Source: an uncultured bacterium (lineage in GTDB: Bacteria; Bacillota; Negativicutes; Acidaminococcales; Acidaminococcaceae). From it: a DNA stretch of 64,000 nt. Both the position numbers and the translations under genes were made by a program. Below the pieces are notes generated by a model. It searched no databases. It was not told the DNA's origin and was given only the letters and a program-made list of their open reading frames with translations. The DNA is taken from contig CAJMQS010000008.1 in the NCBI GenBank assembly GCA_905215645.1, positions 10,888 to 74,887 on the forward strand, read 5' to 3'. Shown piece after piece: positions 35,001 to 41,585 of this stretch (its first letter is position 1; every line of letters starts with the position of its first letter).

Positions 35001-35549
35001 TTCGATCTTCTGGATTTCGTGAGAAGTACGGAACCCATCGAAGAAGTTCAGGAAAGGAACATGGCCTTTGATGGCGGACAGATGAGCAACTGCAGTCAGG
35101 TCCATAACTTCCTGGACACCGCTTTCAGCCAGCATAGCAAAACCGGTCTGACGTGCAGCCATGACGTCACTGTGGTCACCGAAGATGTTCAGAGAGCTGG
35201 TGGCAACGCAGCGGGCAGCTACATCGAATACTGCAGGCAGCAGTTCACCGGCGATTTTGTACATGTTCGGGATCATCAGCAGCAAGCCCTGGGATGCGGT
35301 ATAAGTCGTGGTCAGAGCACCGGAAGACAGAGAGCCGTGCACAGCACCGGCAGCACCTGCTTCAGACTGCATTTCCATGATTTGTACCGGGCGATCGAAA
35401 ATGTTCTTCTTGCCATGAGAAGCCCATTCATCACTTGCTTCTGCCATAGGAGAAGAAGGAGTGATCGGGTAGATCGCTGCAACTTCCGTAAACGCATAAG
35501 AAGCATATGCGGCCGCGGTGTTGCCATCCATTGTCTTCATTTTTTTCAT
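32034..35549 (-). CDS. nifJ: Pyruvate:ferredoxin (flavodoxin) oxidoreductase
   Basis: This enzyme oxidatively decarboxylates pyruvate to acetyl-CoA and CO2 and reduces ferredoxin; it is central in anaerobic fermentation. The 1171-residue single chain contains all domains: N-terminal EVAAIYPITPSSPMAE pyruvate-binding region, two 4Fe4S motifs (CIQCNQCAIMCP and CQGCSNCVDACP, about residues 690-770), and the C-terminal TPP domain with GCGETPYAKL, IFGGDGWSYDIGYGG and SNTGGQ. It is monocistronic with its own promoter, an upstream palindrome and a terminator. Codon use is strongly biased, as in a highly expressed gene. Confidence 0.98.
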   Translation of the reverse strand: MKKMKTMDGNTAAAYASYAFTEVAAIYPITPSSPMAEASDEWASHGKKNIFDRPVQIMEMQSEAGAAGAVHGSLSSGALTTTYTASQGLLLMIPNMYKIAGELLPAVFDVAARCVATSSLNIFGDHSDVMAARQTGFAMLAESGVQEVMDLTAVAHLSAIKGHVPFLNFFDGFRTSHEIQKIELLDYEDLKKLVDYDELKKFRENALNPDHPVIRGTNQNPDIDFQTREAVNKYYLALPEIVEGYMNEISKLTGRDYKLFNYTGAPDAENVVVIMGSGAQTVEEVVKLLVAEGEKVGVVNVHLYRPFSEKHFFEAMPKTVKRIAVLDRTKEPGSNGEPLYLDVRDMFYNKAERPLIVGGRYGLGSKEFYPGDVLAVFDNLKAAEPKDHFTVGIVDDVTNTSLPKEKTLDITPKGTVSCKFWGLGSDGTVGANKMAIKIIGDKTDMYAQGYFAYDSKKSGGITVSHLRFGHTPIHMPFLINFADYVAVHNPSYVHRYNVANGLKKGGVFLLNCPWTVEELDKELPGQLKRYLAVNNIQFYTIDAVKIASDIGLGGRINMIMQSAFFKLANVIPVEDAVKYLKESIVASYGKKGQKVVDMNNAAVDQGVNAIKKIDIPAEWANAQDEPLYKKIGNDFYDNIMIPMTEQEGDSLPVSTLMGQANGTFPSGTAALEKRGIAINVPEWNIENCIQCNQCAIMCPHAAIRPFLLTDEEVKNAPEGLKTKPALGAKGLNFCITVSPMDCQGCSNCVDACPGMKGNKALAMKPFATQEGRAPIWDYVVNKVAPKANPMSTATVKGSQFEQPLLEFSGACAGCGETPYAKLVTQLVGDRMMIANATGCSSIWAAAAPSMPYTTNHKGHGPAWSNSLFEDNAEFGLGMYLGVKAVRDRLVDEMKAAEAVASADLKAAMEDWIANKDEGEGSRARAEKLVELLEAEKAGKPELEKLYESKQFFVKRSQWIFGGDGWSYDIGYGGLDHVLASGDDVNVMVFDTEVYSNTGGQSSKSTPEAAVAQFAASGKRTKKKDLGMMAMTYGYVYVAQINLGADKNQALKAIREAEAYHGPSLIICYSPCINHGIKRGMNHSFLEAKAAVDCGYWSCFRYNPTLKAEGKKSFFLDSTKTPNFDEFENFLKGEVRYASLAKGFPDIAEDLYAKTKKDAEERLAGYVKLDAE

Positions 35550-35622
35550 TTTTAATAGCCCCTCTTTCTAAGAGATACTGACTACGATAGTAAGACTTCC
35601 ATAGTCCCCCTAGTCGTCTATC

Positions 35623-35651
35623 ATTATATATCAAAATGAACAGAATCTCAA
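35623..35651 (-). promoter_or_regulatory. Promoter of nifJ
   Basis: TTGAGA (-35, 35646-35651) and a perfect TATAAT (-10, 35623-35628), exactly 17 bases apart on the minus strand. The 5' leader is about 65 nucleotides. Confidence 0.8.
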
Positions 35652-35670
35652 ATAAATTTTTTGTTATTTG

Positions 35671-35695
35671 TAGACAATTTATTGCGAATTGTCTA
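35671..35695. promoter_or_regulatory. Palindromic candidate operator upstream of nifJ
   Basis: TAGACAATT and AATTGTCTA are perfect 9-base inverted arms around a 7-base spacer. The centre is about 32 bases upstream of the nifJ -35 box and 46 bases upstream of the thiC -35 box, so it could bind a regulator of either gene. TTGTTA just to its left resembles half of a Rex-type site, but the match is incomplete. Confidence 0.55.
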
Positions 35696-35728
35696 ACTAC
35701 TTGTAACGTCTCCTTTTGAAATTTCTGG

Positions 35729-35757
35729 TTGCATTCTTTCTGTTTTTTTGTTAAAGT
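35729..35757 (+). promoter_or_regulatory. Promoter of thiC
   Basis: TTGCAT (-35) and TAAAGT (-10) with a 17-base, T-rich spacer. The predicted start of transcription falls at about 35764, exactly where the riboswitch begins. Confidence 0.7.
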
Positions 35758-35762
35758 GGAAG

Positions 35763-35846
35763 CATCACTAGGGGCGCTATCGCTGAGAGACCTGACGGTC
35801 GACCCTTTGAACCTGATGCGGGTAATACCGCCGAAGGAAAGTGGTG
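35763..35846 (+). ncRNA. TPP riboswitch (THI element)
   Basis: The aptamer shows the conserved blocks CGCTGAGAGACC and CCTTTGAACCTGATGCGG, then GTAATACCG and GAAGGAAAG. Helix P1 is CATCACT (35763-35769) with AGTGGTG (35840-35846), including one G-U. A terminator hairpin follows 15 bases later, so control is likely by transcription termination when thiamin pyrophosphate is bound. Confidence 0.96.
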
Positions 35847-35860
35847 AGGCTGTTTTGTCG

Positions 35861-35893
35861 GGCCGCTTTCCATCTCAGGGAAGCGGCCTTTTT
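35861..35893 (+). terminator. Expression-platform terminator of the TPP riboswitch
   Basis: GGCCGCTTTCC and GGGAAGCGGCC form an 11-bp stem with loop ATCTCA, followed by TTTTTG. It lies between the aptamer and the thiC ribosome site. Confidence 0.9.
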
Positions 35894-35921
35894 GTTCTAT
35901 CCATGAAGGAGGATTTGTTTT

Positions 35922-37229
35922 ATGCTGACCCAAAGACAAGCTGCACTGCAGGGAAAAATCACTGACCAGATGGCGGAAGTAGCCCGCCAGGAAGGGGTAA
36001 CCCCTGAATTCATCCGGGATGGAGTGGCCAAAGGCACCATCTGCATCCCCGCCAACATCAACCACAAGAACTTGATTCCCCGTGGGGTAGGCGAAGGCCT
36101 TTCCACCAAAGTGAACGCCAACATCGGGACTTCTTCTGCTTTCCCGTATCCTGCTCCGGAACTGGACAAACTGAAAGCCGCCATCGATGCCGGTGCTGAT
36201 GCGGTGATGGACCTTTCCACCGGCAACAACATCGATGCGTCCCGGAAGGCCATCATCGAACACTCCACCGTCATGGTGGGCACCGTCCCCATTTACCAGG
36301 CTACGGTCCAGGCCATCAAAGCCCACGGCAAAGTGACGGAAATGGACAAGAACGACATCTTCACTGTAGTGGAACGGCAGGCCAAAGACGGGGCCGATTT
36401 CATGACCATGCACTGCGGCCTCACCCGCCAATGCCTCCACAACCTGATCAGTGAAGGACGGGAAATGGATATCGTCAGCCGGGGCGGCTCCTTCCTGTCC
36501 GGCTGGATGCTCCACAATGGCAAAGAAAATCCCTTCTATGAATTTTATGATGAAATCCTGGACATCTGTGCTAAGTATGATGTGACTATCAGCCTGGGAG
36601 ACGGTTGCCGACCCGGATGCCTGGCAGATGCCACCGACCGGACCCAGATCCAGGAACTGCTGAACCTGGGCGAGCTGACCCAGCGGGCTTGGGCCAAAGG
36701 AGTACAAGTCATGGTGGAAGGCCCGGGACACGTCCCCTACAACCAGATTGCCACCAACATGCAGCTCCAGAAACGGATCTGCCATGGCGCTCCCTTCTAT
36801 GTGCTGGGGCCCCTGGTCACCGATATCGCTCCCGGTTACGACCACATCACTTCCGCCATCGGAGGCACCCTGGCCGCCTTCACCGGAGCCAACTTCCTGT
36901 GCTACGTGACTCCTGCGGAACATTTGGGGCTGCCGGATATCAATGATGTCCGGGAAGGCGTGGTAGCTGCCCGGATCGCCGGCCATGCCGCTGACGTGGC
37001 CAAAGGCCTGCCTTCCGCTGTAGCCCAAGACCTGGCCATGGCCAAAGCCCGGAAAGTACTGGATTGGGACAAACAGCTGAGCCTGGCCATCGATCCGGTC
37101 AAAGCCAAAGCCATCCGGGCCGCCAAGAACAAGAGCAGTGAAGAATACTGTTCCATGTGCGGGGACTACTGTGCCGTCAAGATCATGAACGAATACATGG
37201 ATGAAGTGAAAGCGAAGAAAAATCATTAA
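35922..37229 (+). CDS. thiC: Phosphomethylpyrimidine synthase ThiC
   Basis: ThiC is the radical SAM enzyme that rearranges aminoimidazole ribotide into hydroxymethylpyrimidine phosphate for thiamin. The 435-residue protein has ICIPANINHKNLIPRGVGEG, NANIGTSSAFPYP, VMDLSTGNNID and the C-terminal cluster motif CSMCGDYCAVK (CxxCx4C). It is the shorter bacterial form without the long N-terminal extension. AAGGAGG precedes the ATG. No other thi genes are nearby; regulation is through the TPP riboswitch. Confidence 0.98.
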   Translation: MLTQRQAALQGKITDQMAEVARQEGVTPEFIRDGVAKGTICIPANINHKNLIPRGVGEGLSTKVNANIGTSSAFPYPAPELDKLKAAIDAGADAVMDLSTGNNIDASRKAIIEHSTVMVGTVPIYQATVQAIKAHGKVTEMDKNDIFTVVERQAKDGADFMTMHCGLTRQCLHNLISEGREMDIVSRGGSFLSGWMLHNGKENPFYEFYDEILDICAKYDVTISLGDGCRPGCLADATDRTQIQELLNLGELTQRAWAKGVQVMVEGPGHVPYNQIATNMQLQKRICHGAPFYVLGPLVTDIAPGYDHITSAIGGTLAAFTGANFLCYVTPAEHLGLPDINDVREGVVAARIAGHAADVAKGLPSAVAQDLAMAKARKVLDWDKQLSLAIDPVKAKAIRAAKNKSSEEYCSMCGDYCAVKIMNEYMDEVKAKKNH

Positions 37230-37241
37230 AGGACAAAAAGA

Positions 37242-37275
37242 ATGGGCTGTTGCGCCATGCAGCAGCCCATTTTTT
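37242..37275. terminator. Bidirectional terminator between thiC and the DUF3100 operon
   Basis: ATGGGCTGTTGC and GCAGCAGCCCAT pair over 12 bases with one mismatch and TTTTTT follows. It is shared by convergent genes. Confidence 0.88.
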
Positions 37276-37281
37276 ATCCTT

Positions 37282-37737
37282 TTAAATCTGTCCCAGCGCC
37301 TTCAGGATCACTTCGGCGATGATGGCCGAACCCAGATAGGTGCCGATGAAGATCACACAGGCCAGGACCACGATCCGCCAGCCCGTTTTCTTAAAGGCAT
37401 CCATATCCTTCCCGATGGAAATCCCTGCGTAAGCCAGGATCGGCGTACACAAGGCCAGGAAGCCCACTTTCTTCATGTACATATTGACGATTTCCGAACC
37501 TGGGAACCCAGGATAGGTCAGGATGCAGCCCAGGGTGGTGATATAAGCCACTGCAGGGATCCCGCCGGGGAGCACCCGGGCGGCAATGATTCCCGCCAGA
37601 GAGATGGCGATCAGGATCACCATGCCGGGCACAGCGTCCAGAAAAGGAATGTTGCTGGAAAGAGCATTGGCCACCAGAGAAAGGAAAGCCGTGATGATGA
37701 GGACCAGCGTGGTTTCAGGCAGGGTAAACGTTCTCAT
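37282..37737 (-). CDS. Small membrane protein, downstream partner of DUF3100 protein
   Basis: I do not recognise a named family. The 151-residue protein has four to five hydrophobic helices, starting MRTFTLPETTLVLIITAFLS, with charged loops GKDMDAFKKTGWR and MYMKKVG. It is the last gene of a three-gene operon and overlaps the DUF3100 gene by 4 bases (ATGA), so a stoichiometric complex is likely. AGGAGGAAGGAAA precedes the ATG. A plausible role is the second half of a two-part transporter; this is inference from context only. Confidence 0.75.
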   Translation of the reverse strand: MRTFTLPETTLVLIITAFLSLVANALSSNIPFLDAVPGMVILIAISLAGIIAARVLPGGIPAVAYITTLGCILTYPGFPGSEIVNMYMKKVGFLALCTPILAYAGISIGKDMDAFKKTGWRIVVLACVIFIGTYLGSAIIAEVILKALGQI

Positions 37738-38534
37738 TTTCCTTCCTCCTCCTCGGTCAGTACATGACCGTATTTGATGATGCAGCATTTCTTATAGAGC
37801 CATTCCGTCATGGGCAGAGCCAGGAACACGGCCATATACACCCCGTCCAGGCCGGAAAGCATGTTGGAAGCGGTAGCAAAAGCAGCCAGCTGGTCAGCCA
37901 TTTCTGGATACATGACGGTGAGTGTCCCCAGAGAAGCGGACATCATGCTGGCGCTTCCCACCCCGGAAGCCATGGCCAGGGAATAGGGATGGAAGATCTT
38001 CAGGGCAGCCAGGAAAGAAGCCATGATCCCGAAGAACACGGTGCCGCAGACAGTCCCTGCAATATACACGCTCATGACGCCCCGGCCTTCCGGCGTATCC
38101 AGGCCGTACTTTTCACCGATCAGGGCCACATTGGGTTCCCGGGCGATGGAATGGGCGGCTCCGATGGTCTCCCGTTTCAGTCCGAAGGCCACCGCCAGAG
38201 GCACTCCCAGGAACACCGTCCCCAGGTTCCCGAATTCCTGGAGGATCAGGGCAGGGCTGGCGCTGATGATCTTCGGCAGGGTGGGTCCCACCAGGGTCCC
38301 ATAACGGGCCATGAGCAGCATCAAGGTGATGCCTACCAGGGACCCGGCGTCTTCCATATCCTTTTGTTTGGTCAGTTTAAAAAAGTTGGGAGTGGTCAGG
38401 ATTCCCAGAATCAAGGCATACAGCATGGGGACGAACACCACTTTCCCCGGCCCCAGGCTAAAGGACTTGATTCCGATCAGTTCAGCGATGACCACCAAGG
38501 CCATGGCCGTAATGTGCAGTTTCCAATTAATCAT
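37734..38534 (-). CDS. DUF3100 family membrane protein
   Basis: A 266-residue protein with about eight membrane segments that matches the uncharacterised DUF3100 family, notably GPGKVVFVPMLYALILG, GPTLPKIISASPALILQEFGNLG and ASGVGSASMMSASLGTL. ATG at 38534 has GAGGAGG 9 bases upstream and overlaps the stop of the M20 peptidase gene by 8 bases; the longer frame has no ribosome site. The tight coupling to a peptidase/amidohydrolase suggests that it imports the peptidase substrate or exports a product, as AbgT does for AbgAB. Confidence 0.82.
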   Translation of the reverse strand: MINWKLHITAMALVVIAELIGIKSFSLGPGKVVFVPMLYALILGILTTPNFFKLTKQKDMEDAGSLVGITLMLLMARYGTLVGPTLPKIISASPALILQEFGNLGTVFLGVPLAVAFGLKRETIGAAHSIAREPNVALIGEKYGLDTPEGRGVMSVYIAGTVCGTVFFGIMASFLAALKIFHPYSLAMASGVGSASMMSASLGTLTVMYPEMADQLAAFATASNMLSGLDGVYMAVFLALPMTEWLYKKCCIIKYGHVLTEEEEGK

Positions 38535-39864
38535 GGTCGGGTTCCTCCTCGCTGAAATAGCCATCCAGTTTGGCAATGTATTGTTCTTTGGTAAGCGCCG
38601 GCTTGAAATCGGCCAGGATCTTCTTGGCTTCCTTGGCATCGTCGCTCAGCAGGTCGATGACCATGCCGGCGAAGGCTTTCCCGGGCAGCAGTGCCGCCGC
38701 TTTGAAATCCACCACTTTGAAGTCCGGTCCGTGGAGCAGTCCGTCCACCCCGCCGATGAAGGGATGGATGGCTGGCATCAGATGGGACACATCCCCCATG
38801 TCCGTAGAAGCACTGAAATGCCCCGCATTGGTGATTTTCACCGCTGGGAACGCTTCCTGGGCATTGTGGACGAACAGTTCATTCATTTCCTGATTGCAGA
38901 TGAGAGGCAGCTGGCCGGGCAGGGTATCGATATTCACCTTGGCCCCGATAGCGGCGCCTCCTGCCCGGAGGGCTGCATCCACCTTGGCGTTGGTCCGGTC
39001 GATGGCATCCATGGTCTTGGCCCGGACATAGGTCTCGATCCGCACATCGTCGGGCACATTGTTCACCAGGTCCCCGCCTTTGGTAATGATAGGATGGACC
39101 CGGATGGCATCGTCATCCCGGAAAGTCTCCCGCAGGGCATTGATTCCCATGATTCCCAGCATGGCGGCATTCAGGGCGTTGATTCCCTGGTCCGGAGCAT
39201 CAGCGGCGTGGGCGGCTTTCCCCACATACTGGATGGTCTTACCGATGAATCCGTTGCTGCTGGTACCGATGGCCACCACCGGCTCCGGAGTCTTTTTCTG
39301 GGAATGGATCATCATGGCCATATCGATGTCATCGAATTCCCCTTCGTAGATCAATTCCCCTTTCCCATGGAGAAAATGGAGCTTCCCCTCCTTCCGCAGC
39401 TTTTTCCGGTAAGCGATCTGGACGTATTCTTCCGCCGGTACCCCGAAGAATACCACATTGCCGCACAAATCCTTCATGACCCCGGTCTTGGCCAGACCAT
39501 AGGCAGCTGCCAGCATGGAGGACTGCTGCATATGATGGCCGCAGGCATGGGCCGCCCCTGTATCCGGATCCGCTTTGGGATGTTCCGGGCAGCCTATGGC
39601 GTCCAATTCACCCAGGATGGCGATGGTAGGACCTGGCTTCCCGCCCTTCAGCACCCCTTTGACGGCTGTGATGGCCATACCCTTCCGATAGGGGATCCCC
39701 AGTTTGTCGAACTGTGCTGCCAGTTTTGCAGAAGTCTTGAATTCCTTGAAGCCGAATTCCGGCTCAGAAGCCACATCCGCTGCATAGTCCTGCAGTTCCT
39801 GTGCGGAATCGTCGATCATCTTGAACACTTTTTGTTTCAATACTTCCTTATCCGTAATCTCCAC
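38527..39864 (-). CDS. M20 family metallopeptidase/amidohydrolase (AbgB-like)
   Basis: M20 enzymes are dizinc amidases that remove acyl, aminobenzoyl or amino-acid groups. The 445-residue protein has AHACGHHMQQ (metal ligands), the catalytic Glu pair in FFGVPAEEYVQ, and a His in ASTDMGDVSHLMP. Its length and the insertion pattern resemble aminobenzoyl-glutamate hydrolase subunit B. The annotated start is GTG at 39864; the only purine-rich stretch (GGGGA) touches it, so an alternative start nearby is possible. It leads an operon with a DUF3100 protein and a small membrane protein. Confidence 0.88.
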   Translation of the reverse strand: MEITDKEVLKQKVFKMIDDSAQELQDYAADVASEPEFGFKEFKTSAKLAAQFDKLGIPYRKGMAITAVKGVLKGGKPGPTIAILGELDAIGCPEHPKADPDTGAAHACGHHMQQSSMLAAAYGLAKTGVMKDLCGNVVFFGVPAEEYVQIAYRKKLRKEGKLHFLHGKGELIYEGEFDDIDMAMMIHSQKKTPEPVVAIGTSSNGFIGKTIQYVGKAAHAADAPDQGINALNAAMLGIMGINALRETFRDDDAIRVHPIITKGGDLVNNVPDDVRIETYVRAKTMDAIDRTNAKVDAALRAGGAAIGAKVNIDTLPGQLPLICNQEMNELFVHNAQEAFPAVKITNAGHFSASTDMGDVSHLMPAIHPFIGGVDGLLHGPDFKVVDFKAAALLPGKAFAGMVIDLLSDDAKEAKKILADFKPALTKEQYIAKLDGYFSEEEPDHD

Positions 39865-39981
39865 TCCCCTAATGAAAAATGATTGTACGTCCTTATAATA
39901 CTCTCATTTCACATTTTTATCAACAAATTTGTTTTATTTTACATAAGTAACTGTTTTTGTTACGTTTTGGGTGTAAAAGAA

Positions 39982-40024
39982 GGGGCTGTTGCATGTGTGA
40001 AAACCACACACATGCAACAGCCCC
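39982..40024. terminator. 18-bp TGTTGCA-type hairpin
   Basis: GGGGCTGTTGCATGTGTG pairs perfectly with CACACATGCAACAGCCCC. It lies upstream of the M20 operon on that strand, beyond the kinase terminator. No T run follows on either side within four bases, so termination strength is uncertain. Confidence 0.6.
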
Positions 40025-40025
40025 T

Positions 40026-40216
40026 AGTCGGAAGCCAGGAGTCTGAAGTCGGAAGCCCCAGGACAGAATCCGTCTGGCTGGACGGATCCTTTTGATTCTG
40101 TAGAACCAGAATCGAAATCAATCTGAGAGATCATTTCGTCCAAAGGTTCTTCATATTCAAAAATTTGCCTGCAAATTTATCATTCGGCTCCAGACTTCAG
40201 ACTCCAGACTTGAGCC
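40026..40216. repeat. Iterated-word element (GTCGGAAGYC / CAGACTTC types) with shared core
   Basis: GTCGGAAGCCAGGAGTCTGA and AGTCGGAAGCC (40026-40056) face GGCTCCAGACTTCAGACTCC and AGACTTGAGCC (40186-40216), an inverted word arrangement. Next to the right words is the core AAAAATTTGCCTGCAAATTT with ATCATTCGGC (40156-40187), which matches the inverted core at 4711-4745. Confidence 0.8.
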
Positions 40217-40236
40217 GCTATGTGGCTCTACAGCCA

Positions 40237-40269
40237 GGGGGTGTTGCACAGAACGTGCAACACCCCCTC
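40237..40269 (-). terminator. Terminator-like hairpin after glycerate kinase
   Basis: AGGGGGTGTTGCAC and GTGCAACACCCCCT pair perfectly over 14 bases. On the minus strand it follows the glycerate kinase stop by about 33 bases. Confidence 0.7.
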
Positions 40270-40302
40270 TCTGTCAGCGGTCAGCTGCCCTGCAACAGCC
40301 CC

Positions 40303-41532
40303 TCACCCAATCAGCAGCACACTCAGATCATTCACATTGGTCCCGGTGGCGCCGGTGATCAGGAGGCCTCCTGTCTTTGCTAAAGCGTGGTAGGCATCGT
40401 TCTGGTCCAATACATCAGAAATGGCTACGCCCTGTTCCGCCAGCTGCTGTTTCGTATGGCCGTCTGCAAAACCTCCGGCTGCATCGGTGGGTCCGTCCGT
40501 CCCATCGCTGCCGAAGGAGAACACTGCCACATTGTCCAGTCCGGCAATGCCTTCCGCCGCTGCCAGCGCCATTTCCTGGTTCCGCCCGCCTTTGCCCTGG
40601 CCATGGAGATGGACCACAGTCTCTCCCCCAGCCAGTACAGCCAGCTTCTTCCCGCTAGAAGCATACTGCCGTCCGATGGCTGCCAGGAAACTGCCGGCTT
40701 CCTTGGCCTGGCAGTTCAGGCTGGTGGTCAAGAGGCAGGTCTCATACCCCAGCTTTTCCGCCGCCTGCTGGCCCGCCGCAGCCAGTTCCGTCACGCTGCC
40801 GGTGATGACCGTTTCCACATTGTCCAGTTTCTTCGGGGTTTCCTCCCGGAGGGCCTGTTCTGCATCGGCCGGCAGCTGGATCTTGAACTTCCGGATGGCA
40901 GCCAAAGCTTCCTCGCAGGTGGACGAATCCGGATAGGCTGGGCCAGAAGCGATCATATCCAAGGGATCTCCGATGATGTCGCTGAGGACAATGGCATAGA
41001 CTTTCGCCGGTGCGCAGAGACGGGCAAATTTCCCGCCCTTCACGCTGCTCAGCCGCTTCCGTATGGTATTCATAGAAACGATGTCCGCCCCGCTGGCCAA
41101 TAGATCAGAAGTAACCGCCTGGAGTTCCTTCAGGGAAATCAGCGGTTTTTCAAAAAGAGCTGACCCGCCGCCGCTGATCAAGAACAGCACCGTATCTTCC
41201 TCTTGGAGGCCCTGGACCAGTTCAATGGCCCGCTGGGTGGCTTTCAGGGAATTCTCATCGGGCACCGGATGGCCGGCTTCCCAGATTTCCAGAGGGGGCA
41301 GGGCTCCCTTGCTGTGGCCGTATTTGGTGATCACGATTCCGGCAGAGATCCGTCCGTCCAAGATTCCCACCGCTGTCTTAGCCATCTGCCAAGCCGCTTT
41401 CCCGATGGCTACCAGGACGATTTTTCCGTTGCCGAACTCTTTATGTTCCAAAGCCTTTGCCACAGCCGCATCCGGCAAAGAAGCCCGGATGGCCGTCTGC
41501 ATGATAGTTTCTGCATCCGTACGTAAGGTCAT
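40303..41532 (-). CDS. Glycerate 2-kinase (MOFRL family)
   Basis: Phosphorylates D-glycerate, most likely to 2-phosphoglycerate. The 409-residue protein has the N-terminal VLVAIGKAAWQMAK, LISGGGSALFEKP, and the C-terminal MOFRL region with LAGGETVVHLHGQGKGGRNQ and FGSDGTDGPTDAAGGF. ATG at 41532 has GGGGGAAAAG upstream; an earlier in-frame start at 41550 lacks one. It lies 53 bases downstream of a hydroxypyruvate reductase-like dehydrogenase on the same strand, making a hydroxypyruvate-glycerate-2PG route plausible. Its 3' end abuts a repeat-disrupted terminator. Confidence 0.94.
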   Translation of the reverse strand: MTLRTDAETIMQTAIRASLPDAAVAKALEHKEFGNGKIVLVAIGKAAWQMAKTAVGILDGRISAGIVITKYGHSKGALPPLEIWEAGHPVPDENSLKATQRAIELVQGLQEEDTVLFLISGGGSALFEKPLISLKELQAVTSDLLASGADIVSMNTIRKRLSSVKGGKFARLCAPAKVYAIVLSDIIGDPLDMIASGPAYPDSSTCEEALAAIRKFKIQLPADAEQALREETPKKLDNVETVITGSVTELAAAGQQAAEKLGYETCLLTTSLNCQAKEAGSFLAAIGRQYASSGKKLAVLAGGETVVHLHGQGKGGRNQEMALAAAEGIAGLDNVAVFSFGSDGTDGPTDAAGGFADGHTKQQLAEQGVAISDVLDQNDAYHALAKTGGLLITGATGTNVNDLSVLLIG

Positions 41533-41585
41533 GCTCTTTTCCCCCTTCAATATTGTTGCGAACCGGTTCCATTATAGCATATTCT

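Larger units (their letters stand above)
39865..40302. other. 438-base gap filled by two hairpins and word repeats
   Basis: No gene is visible. From left to right: about 110 A/T-rich bases with the likely promoter of the M20 operon, a large hairpin (39982-40024), inverted iterated words (40026-40216), a second hairpin (40237-40269), a GGTCAGC word block (40275-40286), and an unpaired hairpin arm (CTGCAACAGCCCC, about 40290-40302) ending at the glycerate kinase stop codon. Confidence 0.7.

Noticed and set aside
32304..35555. A 1083-codon open frame antisense to nifJ
   Set aside because: Same explanation: strong codon bias of a highly expressed gene keeps the opposite strand open. No start signal or domain seen.
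35729..35965. A 78-codon ORF overlapping the TPP riboswitch
   Set aside because: It starts inside the thiC promoter and crosses the aptamer and its terminator, so it is not a plausible gene.
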